From positions 37,730 through 101,729 of the forward strand of contig CAZBBA010000003.1 in NCBI GenBank assembly GCA_964490015.1: a stretch of DNA of 64,000 nucleotides, given 5' to 3'. The translations under genes and the position numbers were made by a program. Under the pieces are notes generated by a model. That model was given only the letters and a program-made list of their open reading frames with translations, had not been told where the DNA came from and did not search any database. How positions within the stretch are numbered: the stretch's first letter is position 1; every line of letters starts with the position of its first letter. This DNA comes from Perlabentimonas sp964490015. Its GTDB lineage: Bacteria; Bacteroidota; Bacteroidia; Bacteroidales; Tenuifilaceae. Shown here one piece after another: positions 8,190 through 17,482 of the stretch.

Positions 8190-10236
8190 ATGATGGACGG
8201 AACGTATTCAGAAGATAGCATTAGAACGCTGGAGTGGAACGAGCACATCCGCCTGCGCCCCGGCATGTACGTGGGCAAGCTGGGCGATGGCTCTCAACCC
8301 GACGATGGTATTTACGTGCTCCTCAAAGAGGTATTCGACAACTCGGTGGATGAGTTTATGATGGGCAATGGTAGAACCATCGAGTTAAACATTTCGGATC
8401 ATAAGGTTTCGGTGCGCGACTATGGCCGCGGAATTCCCCTTGGAAAACTGGTAGATGTTTCATCGAAAATGAACACGGGCGCCAAGTACGACTCCAAGGT
8501 TTTCAAAAAATCGGTGGGACTAAACGGGGTTGGTATCAAGGCGGTTAACGCGCTGTCTACCAGCTTTCGCATTCAGAGTTTCCGCGAGGGGCAGTCGAAA
8601 CTGGTGGAGTACAGCTGCGGCCGCGTGGTTAATCAGCAGGATTTTAATAACATACAGGATCAAAACGGCACCTATGTTGAGTTCCTTCCCGACGAAACGC
8701 TCTTCGGTAAATTCGACTTTCAGAACGAGTACATCGAGAGCATGGTGCGCAACTACTCGTACCTCAACACTGGACTTACCATTAAATTCAACGGTGTACC
8801 CTTCATCTCCAAAAATGGGTTGCTCGATCTGCTCAACGAGCAGCTTTCGGGTAAGGAGATGTACCCACCTATTCATCTAAAGGGCCCCGACATTGAGCTA
8901 GCCATAACGCATGGCGTTGGATACGGTGAGGACTACTATGCATTTGTAAACGGGCAGCACACCACCCAGGGTGGAACCCACCTCACCGCTTTCCGCGAAG
9001 CATTTGTTAAAACCATTCGTGAGTTTTATAAGAAGGACTTTGATGCTTCCGACATACGAACATCAATTATTGCCGCTGTTAGTGTAAGGGTAGAGGAACC
9101 CGTTTTCGAGAGCCAAACCAAAACCAAGCTGGGCAGCAAGGATATGGGTCCCAATGGCCCATCGGTACGTCAGTTTATTGGCGATTTTGTGAAAACCGCC
9201 CTCGATAACTACCTACATAAGAATCCTGAAGCAGCCGATGCAATACTGCGCAAAATCTTAGAATCAGAAAAGGAGCGCAAGGCCATTTCGGGCATCCAAA
9301 AACTGGCGCGTGAGCGCGCCAAAAAGGCCAACCTGCACAACCGCAAACTTCGCGATTGCCGTGTTCACTATGGCGACAAGGNNNNNNNNNNNNNNNNNNN
9401 NNNNNNNNNNNNNNNNNNNNNNNNNNNNNNNNNNNNNNNNNNNNNNNNNNNNNNNNNNNNNNNNNNNNNNNNNNNNNNNNNGCAAACTTCGCGATTGCCG
9501 TGTTCACTATGGCGACAAGGACGAGCGAAACGTTAATGCAACTCTTTTCATCACCGAGGGTGACTCGGCCAGCGGATCAATCACCAAAAGTCGCGATGTG
9601 AGCACCCAAGCGGTTTTCTCGCTCAGGGGCAAACCCCTAAACTGCTTTGGGCTTACCAAAAAGGTGGTATACGAGAACGAGGAGTTTAATCTGCTACAGG
9701 CTGCGCTTAATATTGAAGAGGATATCGAAAATGTGCGCTACAACAAGGTTGTAATTGCAACCGATGCCGACGTTGACGGGATGCACATCCGCTTGCTGCT
9801 CATCACTTTCTTCCTGCAATTCTTCCCCGATCTTATCCGTCAGGAACATCTTTTCATCCTGCAAACACCCCTATTCAGGGTACGAAATAAGAAGAAAACA
9901 TTCTACTGCTACAGCATCGAGGAGAAGGAAAAGGCCATGAAGGAGTTGGGTGCAAATCCCGAGATTACCCGATTTAAGGGGTTGGGTGAGATTTCGCCCG
10001 ACGAGTTCAAAAACTTCATCGGTGAGGATATTCGACTCGATCCAGTCCGCATCACATCGCAGGATCAAATTGCTGATCTACTCTCCTTCTACATGGGCAA
10101 AAACACCCCCGAACGCCAGGAGTTTATCATTAACAACCTGAAAATCGAGGGCGATCTGCTGGATGAAGTGACTGAAGCAGCAATGGAAAGCACCGACGAA
10201 TCGATGCTAGAAATTGAGGAGGAGGCAGTAGCTTAA
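8190..10236 (+). CDS. parE: DNA topoisomerase IV subunit B (reading interrupted by an assembly gap)
   Basis: This is the ATPase subunit of type IIA topoisomerase. The GHKL domain shows E47 and N51 in EVFDNSVDEF, the DYGRGIP loop (77-83) and the GLNGVGIKAVN lid (110-120). After the transducer domain come the Toprim motifs EGDSASG (E410 in the joined protein) and DADVDG (D479, D481, D483). A run of 100 N interrupts the sequence, and the 39 bases on its two sides are identical. Removing the N and one copy gives 1908 bases, an intact frame of 635 residues, which is normal for ParE. The gene is therefore whole in the organism. It is 32 bases before parC. Topoisomerase IV rather than gyrase is chosen because the partner lacks the GyrA box. 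Confidence 0.92.
9343..9520. other. assembly gap: 100 N between two identical 39-bp copies
   Basis: Bases 9343-9381 and 9482-9520 are identical, and 9382-9481 are all N. Two contigs overlapping by 39 bases appear to have been joined with a placeholder instead of merged. Deleting 139 bases restores the parE frame exactly, which shows that no coding sequence is missing. Confidence 0.95.
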
Positions 10237-10268
10237 TATTAATACAGCAAGTAACACCTAGATATACA

Positions 10269-12932
10269 ATGCAATTCGACGATTTTGAAGCGGAAGATTT
10301 ACTGAATGGCGATGGCACACGCAAAACCTCGCCCGAGGAGCATAGCCGCATAGCCAAGCTAACAGGCGAAGGGGCCAAAAAGGTGCAGGTCTCGGGAATG
10401 TTCAAGGAGTGGTTTCTCGATTACGCCTCCTACGTAATCCTCGAAAGGGCTGTTCCGCACCTCGATGATGGGCTAAAACCCGTGCAGCGTCGTATTCTGC
10501 ACGCCATGAAACGCCTCGATGATGGCCGTTACAATAAGGTGGCCAACATCATCGGATACACCATGCAGTACCACCCCCACGGCGACGCCTCCATTGGCGA
10601 TGCCCTGGTACAGCTTGGCCAAAAGGATCTACTTATCGACATGCAGGGTAACTGGGGTAATATCCTCACCGGCGATGGCGCTGCTGCTCCCCGTTACATC
10701 GAAGCTAGGCTCTCCAAGTTTGCGCTCGATGTGGTTTTCAACCCCAAAACTACTGAGTGGATGCTCAGCTACGATGGCCGTAACCAGGAACCCGTTACGC
10801 TTCCAATTAAATTTCCCCTTCTACTTGCTCAAGGCGTAGAGGGTATCGCAGTAGGTTTAGCCTCAAAAATACTTCCTCACAATTTCAACGAGATAATCGA
10901 TGCGGCCATTCTCCACCTTAAGGGCAAGGACTTTGAGCTTTACCCCGATTTCCCCACAGGTGGGTACATGGACTGCGCTCGTTACAACGATGGCCTCCGC
11001 GGCGGAGCGGTTAAGGTACGAGCGAAAATAGAAAGGCTCGATCGCAAAACACTGGTAATAAAAGAGCTGCCATTCGGCAAAACAACCACAACCCTTATCG
11101 ACTCAATTATCAAGGCAAACGACAAGGGGAAAATCAAGATTAAAAAGATAGACGACAACACGGCTGCAAATGTGGAGATCCACATCCACCTTTCGCCCGA
11201 TATTTCGCCCGACAAAACCATCGATGCTCTTTACGCATTCACCGACTGCGAGGTGTCCATATCGCCAAATTCCTGCGTAATTTACGACAACAAGCCCCGT
11301 TTTATGGGGATTAAGGAGATTTTGCGCACTTCGGTGGAGCGCACAAAAGGTCTTTTGACGCGTGAGCTGGAGATTAGGCTCAGCGAGTTGGAGGAGGGCT
11401 GGCAAATGTCGTCGCTCGAGAAGATATTTATAGAAAACCGCATCTACATCCTCATTGAGGATTGCGAAACATGGGAATCGGTAATCGAAACCATTGATAA
11501 AGGGCTAGAGCCCTTCAAGAATTTGCTACGGCGCGAGGTAACCCGCGACGATATTGTTAAGCTAACCGAAATAAAAATTAAGCGCATCTCCAAGTACGAT
11601 GCCTTTAAGGCCGATGAGTACATTAAGAGCTTGGAGACCGAGATGGAGGAGGTGAAAAACCACTTGGCAAACATCGTTGCTTACGCCATAAATTACTTTC
11701 AGCAAATTAAGAAAAAGTACGGTAAGGGGCGCGAGCGCAAAACCGAAATCCGCAGCTTCGACACCATTGAGGCCACCAAGGTGGTTGTTGCCAACGAAAA
11801 GCTTTACGTTAACCGCGAGGAGGGATTCTTTGGCACTGGGCTTAAAAAAGATGAGTATGTTGGAGAGTGCTCCGACATTGACGAGGTAATTGTTTTCCTT
11901 AAAAACGGGAAGTACATCATAACCAAGGTGTCGGATAAGGCCTTCTTCGGCAAGGGCATTGAGCATATTGCCGTGTTTAAGCGCAACGATACCCGCACCA
12001 TATACAATGCCATGTACCGCGATGGGCGCAATGGGGCAATAATGGTAAAACGATGCGCCATTACAGGGATTACCCGCGATAAGGAGTACGATATTACCAA
12101 GGGAACCGAAGGTTCGCAGCTACTCTACTTTAGCGCCAACCCCAACGGCGAAGCCGAGGTTCTTAAGGTTTTCCTTAAGCCTCGCCCAAGGCTACGCAAC
12201 CTGATTATGGAATTCGATTTTAGCCAGGTGGCGATAAAGGGACGGCAATCGCAGGGAAATATCTTTACCCGATACGCCATTCACAAAATACAAGTTAAGG
12301 AGAAAACCGGTAGCACACTAGGTGGTATAAAAGTTTGGTTCGACTGGGATGTATTCCGCCTCAACAACGATGGCCGTGGACAATTTATTGGCGAATTCCA
12401 GGGTAACGAAAGGCTGCTTGTGGTTAATAAGGATGGAGAGTATTACCTGTCGGGTATCGACCCCAGCACCCACTTTAGCGACAATATCCTTCTGCTCCAG
12501 AAATACGACGAGGAGAAAGTTTTCTCGGCCACCTATTTCGATGGTGAGCAGGATTTCTTCTACCTGAAACGCTTCACCTTTGAAGGCACCGACAAACCCC
12601 AGAGCTTTATATCAAACGGTAATAAATCCTACCTACTGGAGCTAAACGACGACCATTTCCCTTGTTTGTCAATTACTTTTGGAGGTAAGCATTCGAGCCG
12701 CGAGCCAGAGCAAATTGATGTTGAAGAATTCATAGGGGTAAAAAGTCACAAGGCTAAAGGTAAGAGATTATCGAGTTTTCAGGTGAAAACGGCTAAGTTT
12801 ATTGAGCCACTACAGAAGGAGATTGCCGAGGAGCAACCCGAGGTTATTGATCCCGAAGACACCACTGACGAATCGTTTACCATTACCCCTACCGATGGAA
12901 AAAATGCCTCGCAGATGACGCTTGAACTGTAA
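10269..12932 (+). CDS. parC: DNA topoisomerase IV subunit A
   Basis: This 887-residue protein is the DNA breakage-reunion subunit. The winged-helix region contains DDGLKPVQRRILHAM (66-80), YHPHGDASIG (101-110) and APRYIEARLS, placing the catalytic tyrosine at Y143 next to arginine 142. A tower and coiled-coil region follows, and the last 350 or so residues form the beta-pinwheel DNA-wrapping domain. The QRRGGKG box that defines gyrase A was not seen there, supporting topoisomerase IV, which decatenates daughter chromosomes. The C-terminal 60 residues are acidic and low-complexity. It lies directly after parE, and the two subunits would form the A2B2 enzyme. Confidence 0.93.
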   Translation: MQFDDFEAEDLLNGDGTRKTSPEEHSRIAKLTGEGAKKVQVSGMFKEWFLDYASYVILERAVPHLDDGLKPVQRRILHAMKRLDDGRYNKVANIIGYTMQYHPHGDASIGDALVQLGQKDLLIDMQGNWGNILTGDGAAAPRYIEARLSKFALDVVFNPKTTEWMLSYDGRNQEPVTLPIKFPLLLAQGVEGIAVGLASKILPHNFNEIIDAAILHLKGKDFELYPDFPTGGYMDCARYNDGLRGGAVKVRAKIERLDRKTLVIKELPFGKTTTTLIDSIIKANDKGKIKIKKIDDNTAANVEIHIHLSPDISPDKTIDALYAFTDCEVSISPNSCVIYDNKPRFMGIKEILRTSVERTKGLLTRELEIRLSELEEGWQMSSLEKIFIENRIYILIEDCETWESVIETIDKGLEPFKNLLRREVTRDDIVKLTEIKIKRISKYDAFKADEYIKSLETEMEEVKNHLANIVAYAINYFQQIKKKYGKGRERKTEIRSFDTIEATKVVVANEKLYVNREEGFFGTGLKKDEYVGECSDIDEVIVFLKNGKYIITKVSDKAFFGKGIEHIAVFKRNDTRTIYNAMYRDGRNGAIMVKRCAITGITRDKEYDITKGTEGSQLLYFSANPNGEAEVLKVFLKPRPRLRNLIMEFDFSQVAIKGRQSQGNIFTRYAIHKIQVKEKTGSTLGGIKVWFDWDVFRLNNDGRGQFIGEFQGNERLLVVNKDGEYYLSGIDPSTHFSDNILLLQKYDEEKVFSATYFDGEQDFFYLKRFTFEGTDKPQSFISNGNKSYLLELNDDHFPCLSITFGGKHSSREPEQIDVEEFIGVKSHKAKGKRLSSFQVKTAKFIEPLQKEIAEEQPEVIDPEDTTDESFTITPTDGKNASQMTLEL

Positions 12933-12972
12933 ACGGGCACTTCTCATACAAACTCTAGAAAAGTTAAGCTGA

Positions 12973-13482
12973 ATGAAAATCTTCCTTATTGGTTTTATGG
13001 CCAGCGGAAAAACCACCGTTGGCGAGGAACTTGCCAAGGAGTTGGGATTTGAATTTATCGACTTGGATCATTTCATCGAAACGCAGCAGGGTAAACCAAT
13101 AAAGGCGATATTTGAACTTTACGGCGAGGATAAATTCCGCCAAATAGAACATCAAGCCCTAAGAGATGTTGCTGCAATTAAAAGTGATATTGTTGTAGCC
13201 TCGGGAGGGGGAACATCGTGCTTTTACAACAGTGTCGATTTCATGAATCATGAGGGAATAACCGTTTACCTCAAGGCCGAGGTGTCGGAGCTGCTTGCCC
13301 GACTAATTATCGCCAAAGCTGAACGCCCATTGCTTTGGGGTAAAAGCAACGATGAGTTGAACGAGTATATTATTAGAGTTCTCGACGAGAGGAAGAAGTA
13401 CTACGAGAAGGCAAAAATTATAATGCCCATTAAAGACCTCGATATTAGCACCCTTGCCAATACAGTAAAGGCCATTCAGTAG
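12973..13482 (+). CDS. aroK: shikimate kinase
   Basis: This 169-residue enzyme phosphorylates shikimate to shikimate-3-phosphate with ATP in the chorismate pathway. The P-loop GFMASGKTT spans residues 7-15. D30 and D32 in FIDLDHFIE are the magnesium- and shikimate-binding residues, the shikimate-binding GGG is at 78-80, and the lid arginine is R118 in AKAERPLLWG. Length is typical. The gene follows parC after 40 bases and may be transcribed with it. A perfect hairpin overlaps its stop codon. Confidence 0.95.
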   Translation: MKIFLIGFMASGKTTVGEELAKELGFEFIDLDHFIETQQGKPIKAIFELYGEDKFRQIEHQALRDVAAIKSDIVVASGGGTSCFYNSVDFMNHEGITVYLKAEVSELLARLIIAKAERPLLWGKSNDELNEYIIRVLDERKKYYEKAKIIMPIKDLDISTLANTVKAIQ

Positions 13483-13494
13483 TGAATGGCCTTT
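13467..13494. terminator. hairpin terminator overlapping the end of aroK, possibly bidirectional
   Basis: AAAGGCCATTCA pairs perfectly with TGAATGGCCTTT around the 4-base loop GTAG. The stem begins inside the last codons of aroK. Short T-runs lie on the 3' side in both directions, and it sits between converging genes, so it may end both transcripts. Confidence 0.75.
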
Positions 13495-13520
13495 ATTAAT
13501 CGCTCTATTGGTACAAAGTT

Positions 13521-14648
13521 TTACCTTAACCTGGGGAGCACATGTAGAATTGGTCCAAGTACGCTGTCGCCCAGCTTCATCGACCGCATCGACGACCACC
13601 CAAAGTGCCTGTCGGGCAAATTGGCGTTATCCTTAAAGGGCATCTCAATGGTCATGGACATGCACTTAAAGTGCTCACCAACAAACTTCGAACCTATATT
13701 CAGGTTTGCCTTGCCGGGCTCATTCTTGGGATAGCCATGCTCGGTTTGGAAATCGGGGCTATACTCGGCCCACTTGGCCAGAAAATTCTCCTGCAACCAC
13801 TTAAGCCGCTCGTCGTATGAGGGAATCCCCTCAATCCCCGATGCAAAGCAGTAGGGAAGCGACTCGTCGGCATGGATATCGAGGAACATGTCAACGCCAA
13901 TCTCCTCCATCTTTTTACGCACATAAAACACCTCGGGGCACAGCTCCGCATCGGGCTTGGCCCACTCGCGGTTAAGATTTTTGCCAGCCGCGTTAACGCG
14001 CAGATTTCCAGCTATCGATCCGTCGATATTCATGTTGGGAACCAAGTAGAATACTGCCTTTGAAAGTAGCATTCGCGACACGGGATCGCTCTCGTCGATA
14101 AGGCGCTCAATAAGTCCCTGCATAAACCACTCCGATTGGGGCTCGCCGGGATGCTGGCGGGCAATCACCCAAATCTTGCGCTTGCTCTCGTCGGGCTCGC
14201 CCACAACCAGCAAGTCGATATCGCGGCCCTCAACAGTTTCGCCAAGTAACTCTAGTACACAAAGTGGCGAGAGCTGCGCTGCGCTCACCATATCCAAGTG
14301 TTGGTCGTAAGTGTAAGGTGCCGAGTAGGCAAAGAAAACGGAATTCTCAACGGGAGTATGCTCAAAGCTAAGTACGCCATCGGTATAGTTCGATGGAACA
14401 CAAAACCATGTAACCCTATCGTACGAGGCGTACACGTTGTAGCCCGGCCACCCTTCGGGGTAGCTGGTTTGGCCTGCGTTTTCGATATGGAATTGGCAGG
14501 GAAATCCCTCGGCTCCATGCACGCGGAAGTAAAACCACTGAAAAGTATCGGAATAGGTGTCGGTTCTAATCCTTAAACGGATATTTTCGTGTTTTTCGGC
14601 GTTAATAATCTCAATATTACCGCTGTCGAAATTTGAGGAGATTTTCAT
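13521..14648 (-). CDS. M14-family zinc carboxypeptidase, cytosolic (Nna1/AGBL-like) type
   Basis: The protein has 375 residues starting at MKISS; an in-frame ATG seven codons upstream is possible but lies next to a likely -7 element. Residues 1-150 form the beta-rich N-domain typical of cytosolic carboxypeptidases (FQWFYFRVHG at 36-45, YPEGWPGYNVYASYD). The peptidase domain shows the zinc ligands H166 and E169 (RQHPGEPQSEW) and H259 (LDIHADE), the substrate-binding NLNREW, and the catalytic glutamate E335 in SMTIEMPF. No signal peptide is visible, so it acts in the cytoplasm. Bacterial members are thought to trim peptides; the natural substrate is not known. It converges on aroK. Confidence 0.88.
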   Translation of the reverse strand: MKISSNFDSGNIEIINAEKHENIRLRIRTDTYSDTFQWFYFRVHGAEGFPCQFHIENAGQTSYPEGWPGYNVYASYDRVTWFCVPSNYTDGVLSFEHTPVENSVFFAYSAPYTYDQHLDMVSAAQLSPLCVLELLGETVEGRDIDLLVVGEPDESKRKIWVIARQHPGEPQSEWFMQGLIERLIDESDPVSRMLLSKAVFYLVPNMNIDGSIAGNLRVNAAGKNLNREWAKPDAELCPEVFYVRKKMEEIGVDMFLDIHADESLPYCFASGIEGIPSYDERLKWLQENFLAKWAEYSPDFQTEHGYPKNEPGKANLNIGSKFVGEHFKCMSMTIEMPFKDNANLPDRHFGWSSMRSMKLGDSVLGPILHVLPRLR

Positions 14649-14794
14649 AGTTTTTGTTTTTGTGCGCATGCAAGATAACACATTTACGCGTACTATAAAA
14701 TACTGCTCATGTTCCGAATCCCAAAACTTCTGTAGGTTAATACTTCCTTCTAAAAGTTGTTTGTAAATCGAAAGCCACATTATCAAATATTTAA

Positions 14795-14802
14795 TACTTT
14801 TG
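14795..14802 (+). promoter_or_regulatory. -7 element upstream of the lipoprotein/PqiA pair
   Basis: TACTTTTG fits TAnnTTTG and lies 31 bases before the lipoprotein start codon. The divergent M14 gene begins about 150 bases away, so this is a divergent promoter region. Confidence 0.55.
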
Positions 14803-14833
14803 ATGTGATTAATCAACCTAAAAAAATATCGCC

Positions 14834-15304
14834 ATGAAACGCATTGGTTCAATTGCCCTAATTCTCTCGATGTTTGCCTCGTGTGCCCCAATGTCGAAAG
14901 AGCAATACCTTAACGACTACAAGGAGTTTGTTGATGAGGTAGCGCAGAACAGCAAGCTATACTCCGAAACCGAATGGCAAATTGCTCACGACAAGTATGT
15001 CCGATTCAACACCGAGTACTACAATAAGTTTAAGGATCAGCTAACGTTAGAGGATCGCATGCTTATTACCAGCTACAAGATTCAGTACAATACCGTTAGG
15101 GCTGGGAGCGAGATAGGCCGTTTCTACCAGTCGTACCTAAAAAAGGATGTCGACAAGCTGAAAAAGGAGTTAAGGTACTACATCGACAACAAGATGGAGG
15201 ATGATATAAACCGCGTGCTGGACGATGCCAAAAAAATCAGTACTGAGCTTTACCAGGAGCTTAAGCGGATTATAGCTGACATTAGGGAGGAGAACAAAAA
15301 GTAA
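14834..15304 (+). CDS. small helical lipoprotein
   Basis: A 156-residue protein with a lipoprotein signal: MKRIG, a hydrophobic core and the lipobox FASC with C17 as the lipidated residue. No aspartate follows the cysteine. The mature part is almost wholly alpha-helical and strongly charged (KKDVDKLKKELRYYIDNK and RIIADIREENKK), suggesting a helical bundle or coiled coil in the periplasm. It resembles the DUF6565-type lipoproteins of Bacteroidales, a family without a known function. Its stop overlaps the start of the next gene (TAATG), so the two are translationally coupled. Confidence 0.8.
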   Translation: MKRIGSIALILSMFASCAPMSKEQYLNDYKEFVDEVAQNSKLYSETEWQIAHDKYVRFNTEYYNKFKDQLTLEDRMLITSYKIQYNTVRAGSEIGRFYQSYLKKDVDKLKKELRYYIDNKMEDDINRVLDDAKKISTELYQELKRIIADIREENKK

Positions 15305-15795
15305 TGCAGGGGAAACGGAGAATAGTCCCCTTCACGCTCTGGATTGCCTCCATTACGTTCTACGCATTGGGCCTTTACTTTCCAATCCTTGTAACGCGAT
15401 CGCAGTTCCTGGGCTTTACCTTAAAGCGGATGGAGGTAAGGCTTTTCGATTCCATCGAGCTGTTCTATAATAGCAACGAGATGGCCTTGGCCATAATCAT
15501 TTTGGCTTTCACCATAATACTTCCTATTGCTAAGTACATTGAGTTGGCAGTGCGCATATTTAAGCCACCCAATCAGGAGAGTATTTACTCTAAATTGCTA
15601 CAGGCTCTCGATAAGTGGAGCATGCTCGATGTGTTTGTTATTGCCCTACTGCTAATGAATTTCAAAATGAACTCATCGTTTATTGCAATGCAGCTAATGA
15701 GTGGCACAACTTACATAGCTATCTCAATTGTATTAAGAATGGGTGTTTCGCTGAGTTGGGATTTACTTAGCGAAAAACCGAGGCGCAAGGCTTAA
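15304..15795 (+). CDS. PqiA-like inner-membrane protein
   Basis: A 163-residue protein with four hydrophobic segments and the conserved block LDKWSMLDVFVIALLL at about residues 97-112, a hallmark of the paraquat-inducible protein A domain. In Proteobacteria PqiA works with PqiB and PqiC in lipid transport between membranes. Here only one PqiA half-domain is present, with no MCE (PqiB-like) gene nearby, and the partner is the translationally coupled small lipoprotein. A role in envelope lipid handling is plausible but unproven. The last codons overlap the converging ispH gene by 4 bases. Confidence 0.85.
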   Translation: MQGKRRIVPFTLWIASITFYALGLYFPILVTRSQFLGFTLKRMEVRLFDSIELFYNSNEMALAIIILAFTIILPIAKYIELAVRIFKPPNQESIYSKLLQALDKWSMLDVFVIALLLMNFKMNSSFIAMQLMSGTTYIAISIVLRMGVSLSWDLLSEKPRRKA

Positions 15796-16679
15796 TCGTT
15801 TACCGCTGAGGCAACCTGCTCCATAAGCCAAAGGGGCGTTGATGTTGCTCCACAAACACCAACCGACTGGGCATTAGCAAACCAAAGCTTATCCACCTCG
15901 CTGGCCGAGGTTACAAAGTGTGTTCGGTTGTTTATCGATTTGCACACCTCGTAAAGCATTTTCCCGTTGGAGCTGTTCTTGCCGCTAACAAACAGAATCA
16001 CATCGTGATTCTTTGAGAAAATCATTAACTCCTTCTTCCTATTTGCCACCTGCCCGCAAATGGAGTTGTATGACCTAAAATGGATTGGATTGCCAGATGA
16101 ATCAGTTCCCATTCGGGTAGATATTTCCTGCGATATCTCCCTGTACTCATCGGCGCTCTTGGTGGTTTGTGCAAAAATCTCGATAGGACGAGAAAAATCA
16201 AGCGATTCGATCTCCGAAATGTTTTCAATAACAACCGCATTCCCCTGGGTTTGGCCAATCAAACCGATAACCTCGGCATGGCCTCTTTTTCCGTAAATTA
16301 CCACCTGTCCATTCTGCAGCTGCATTTGTTCCCAACCCTTTTTCACCTTCTCCTGCAGCTTCAGCACAACCGGGCAGGATGCATCTACTATTTTAATGTC
16401 ATTTTCGCTAGCCCTCTTATAGGTTTCGGGTGGTTCGCCATGAGCTCGCAGTAAAACTCTCTCTCCGCTTAGTTTACTCAAATCGTCATACGTAATTGTA
16501 ATTAAGCCCATTTTCGTTAAACGTTCCACCTCCTCGCCATTATGCACAATCTCGCCAAGACAGTAAAGAGGCTCACCACTCTCCAGTTCCTTCTCGGCCC
16601 TATTAATGGCATTCACCACGCCAAAGCAAAAGCCCGAGCGCTTATCAATTTCTACTCTAACATTTGATTTACTGCTCAT
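15792..16679 (-). CDS. ispH: 4-hydroxy-3-methylbut-2-enyl diphosphate reductase
   Basis: This 295-residue enzyme carries out the last step of the MEP isoprenoid pathway, reducing HMBPP to IPP and DMAPP with a [4Fe-4S] cluster. The three cluster cysteines are C18 (SGFCFGV), C102 (DASCPVV) and C208 (NSICGQV). Substrate-binding histidines are H46 (GEIVHNGEEV), H80 (RAHGEPP) and H134 (KRGHAEV). The start MSSK is preferred over an ATG-less extension eight codons upstream. It is the last gene of porQ-cmk-ispH and lies 45 bases after cmk; this order is conserved in Bacteroidales, although the products have no obvious functional link. Confidence 0.95.
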   Translation of the reverse strand: MSSKSNVRVEIDKRSGFCFGVVNAINRAEKELESGEPLYCLGEIVHNGEEVERLTKMGLITITYDDLSKLSGERVLLRAHGEPPETYKRASENDIKIVDASCPVVLKLQEKVKKGWEQMQLQNGQVVIYGKRGHAEVIGLIGQTQGNAVVIENISEIESLDFSRPIEIFAQTTKSADEYREISQEISTRMGTDSSGNPIHFRSYNSICGQVANRKKELMIFSKNHDVILFVSGKNSSNGKMLYEVCKSINNRTHFVTSASEVDKLWFANAQSVGVCGATSTPLWLMEQVASAVND

Positions 16680-16724
16680 TCTATATTGATTATTGCCAAA
16701 CAAACAGCATTACAGAAACAAAGT

Positions 16725-17420
16725 TTACTTAGATATTATCTTATTAAAGATATCGTCGAACCACTCCATTTGCTCATCTACGGTCATAAAGGAGTTGTCG
16801 AGCACAATGGCATCGGCGGCTTGGCGCAGTGGCGCCACATCGCGGTTGCGATCAATATGATCGCGTTCCTCGATATTTCGCAGCACTTCTTCGAGCGTGG
16901 CAACTTGCCCTTTACCCTTAAGTTCCAGCAGCCTTCGCTGCGCCCTTATTTGCGGATCGGCAGTCATAAAAATCTTAAGCTCGGCATCGGGGAAAACCAC
17001 TGTTCCAATATCGCGGCCATCCATTACAATGCCTTTCTGTTTTCCCATCTCCTGCTGCTGCTGTGTCATCTTATCGCGAACCATGGCAATGGCCGAAACC
17101 GGACTAACCAGGCTCGACACCTCTAGCGTTCGAATCAGATCCTCCACCACCTCACCATTAAGCGTTGTTAGCCAACCATCGCCCTTTGAATTGGGGATAA
17201 AACCAACCTTTATTCGACTTAGTAAATCGGGCAGTTGGTCCAAATTCACGCCATCCTGATTTGCCACCCCATCTTGGATGCACGCCAGCGTAACCGCACG
17301 GTACATCGCTCCACTATCGATAAAAATATAGCCCAATCGCTTGGCAATTGCCTTAGCAAATGTGCTTTTTCCACACGACGAGTACCCATCAACAGCAATG
17401 GTAATCCTTTTACTATTCAC
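16725..17420 (-). CDS. cmk: cytidylate kinase
   Basis: This 231-residue kinase converts CMP or dCMP to the diphosphate with ATP. The P-loop DGYSSCGKST is at residues 11-20, followed by YIFIDSGAMYRAVT, the VMDGRDIGTVVFPDA motif in the middle and the lid RAQRRLLELKGKG. The start is uncertain: GTG at 17420 (MNSKRITIAV) is preferred because Bacteroidota Cmk proteins begin close to this strand, with a TTG three codons upstream as the alternative. It lies between porQ and ispH in one operon. The length and all key motifs are intact. Confidence 0.93.
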   Translation of the reverse strand: MNSKRITIAVDGYSSCGKSTFAKAIAKRLGYIFIDSGAMYRAVTLACIQDGVANQDGVNLDQLPDLLSRIKVGFIPNSKGDGWLTTLNGEVVEDLIRTLEVSSLVSPVSAIAMVRDKMTQQQQEMGKQKGIVMDGRDIGTVVFPDAELKIFMTADPQIRAQRRLLELKGKGQVATLEEVLRNIEERDHIDRNRDVAPLRQAADAIVLDNSFMTVDEQMEWFDDIFNKIISK

Positions 17421-17482
17421 AAAAATCAACTTTAGAATTCTACGTAAGAGTGCAAAGGTAGCACAAAAAAATGTGAGTAGGT

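Noticed and set aside
9310..9601. Separate short genes around the N run
   Set aside because: They arise only from frames crossing the placeholder N and the duplicated 39 bases.
10269..12932. Gyrase A instead of topoisomerase IV subunit A
   Set aside because: The GyrA box QRRGGKG was not seen in the C-terminal domain, and the gene is paired with parE; gyrase remains a weaker alternative.
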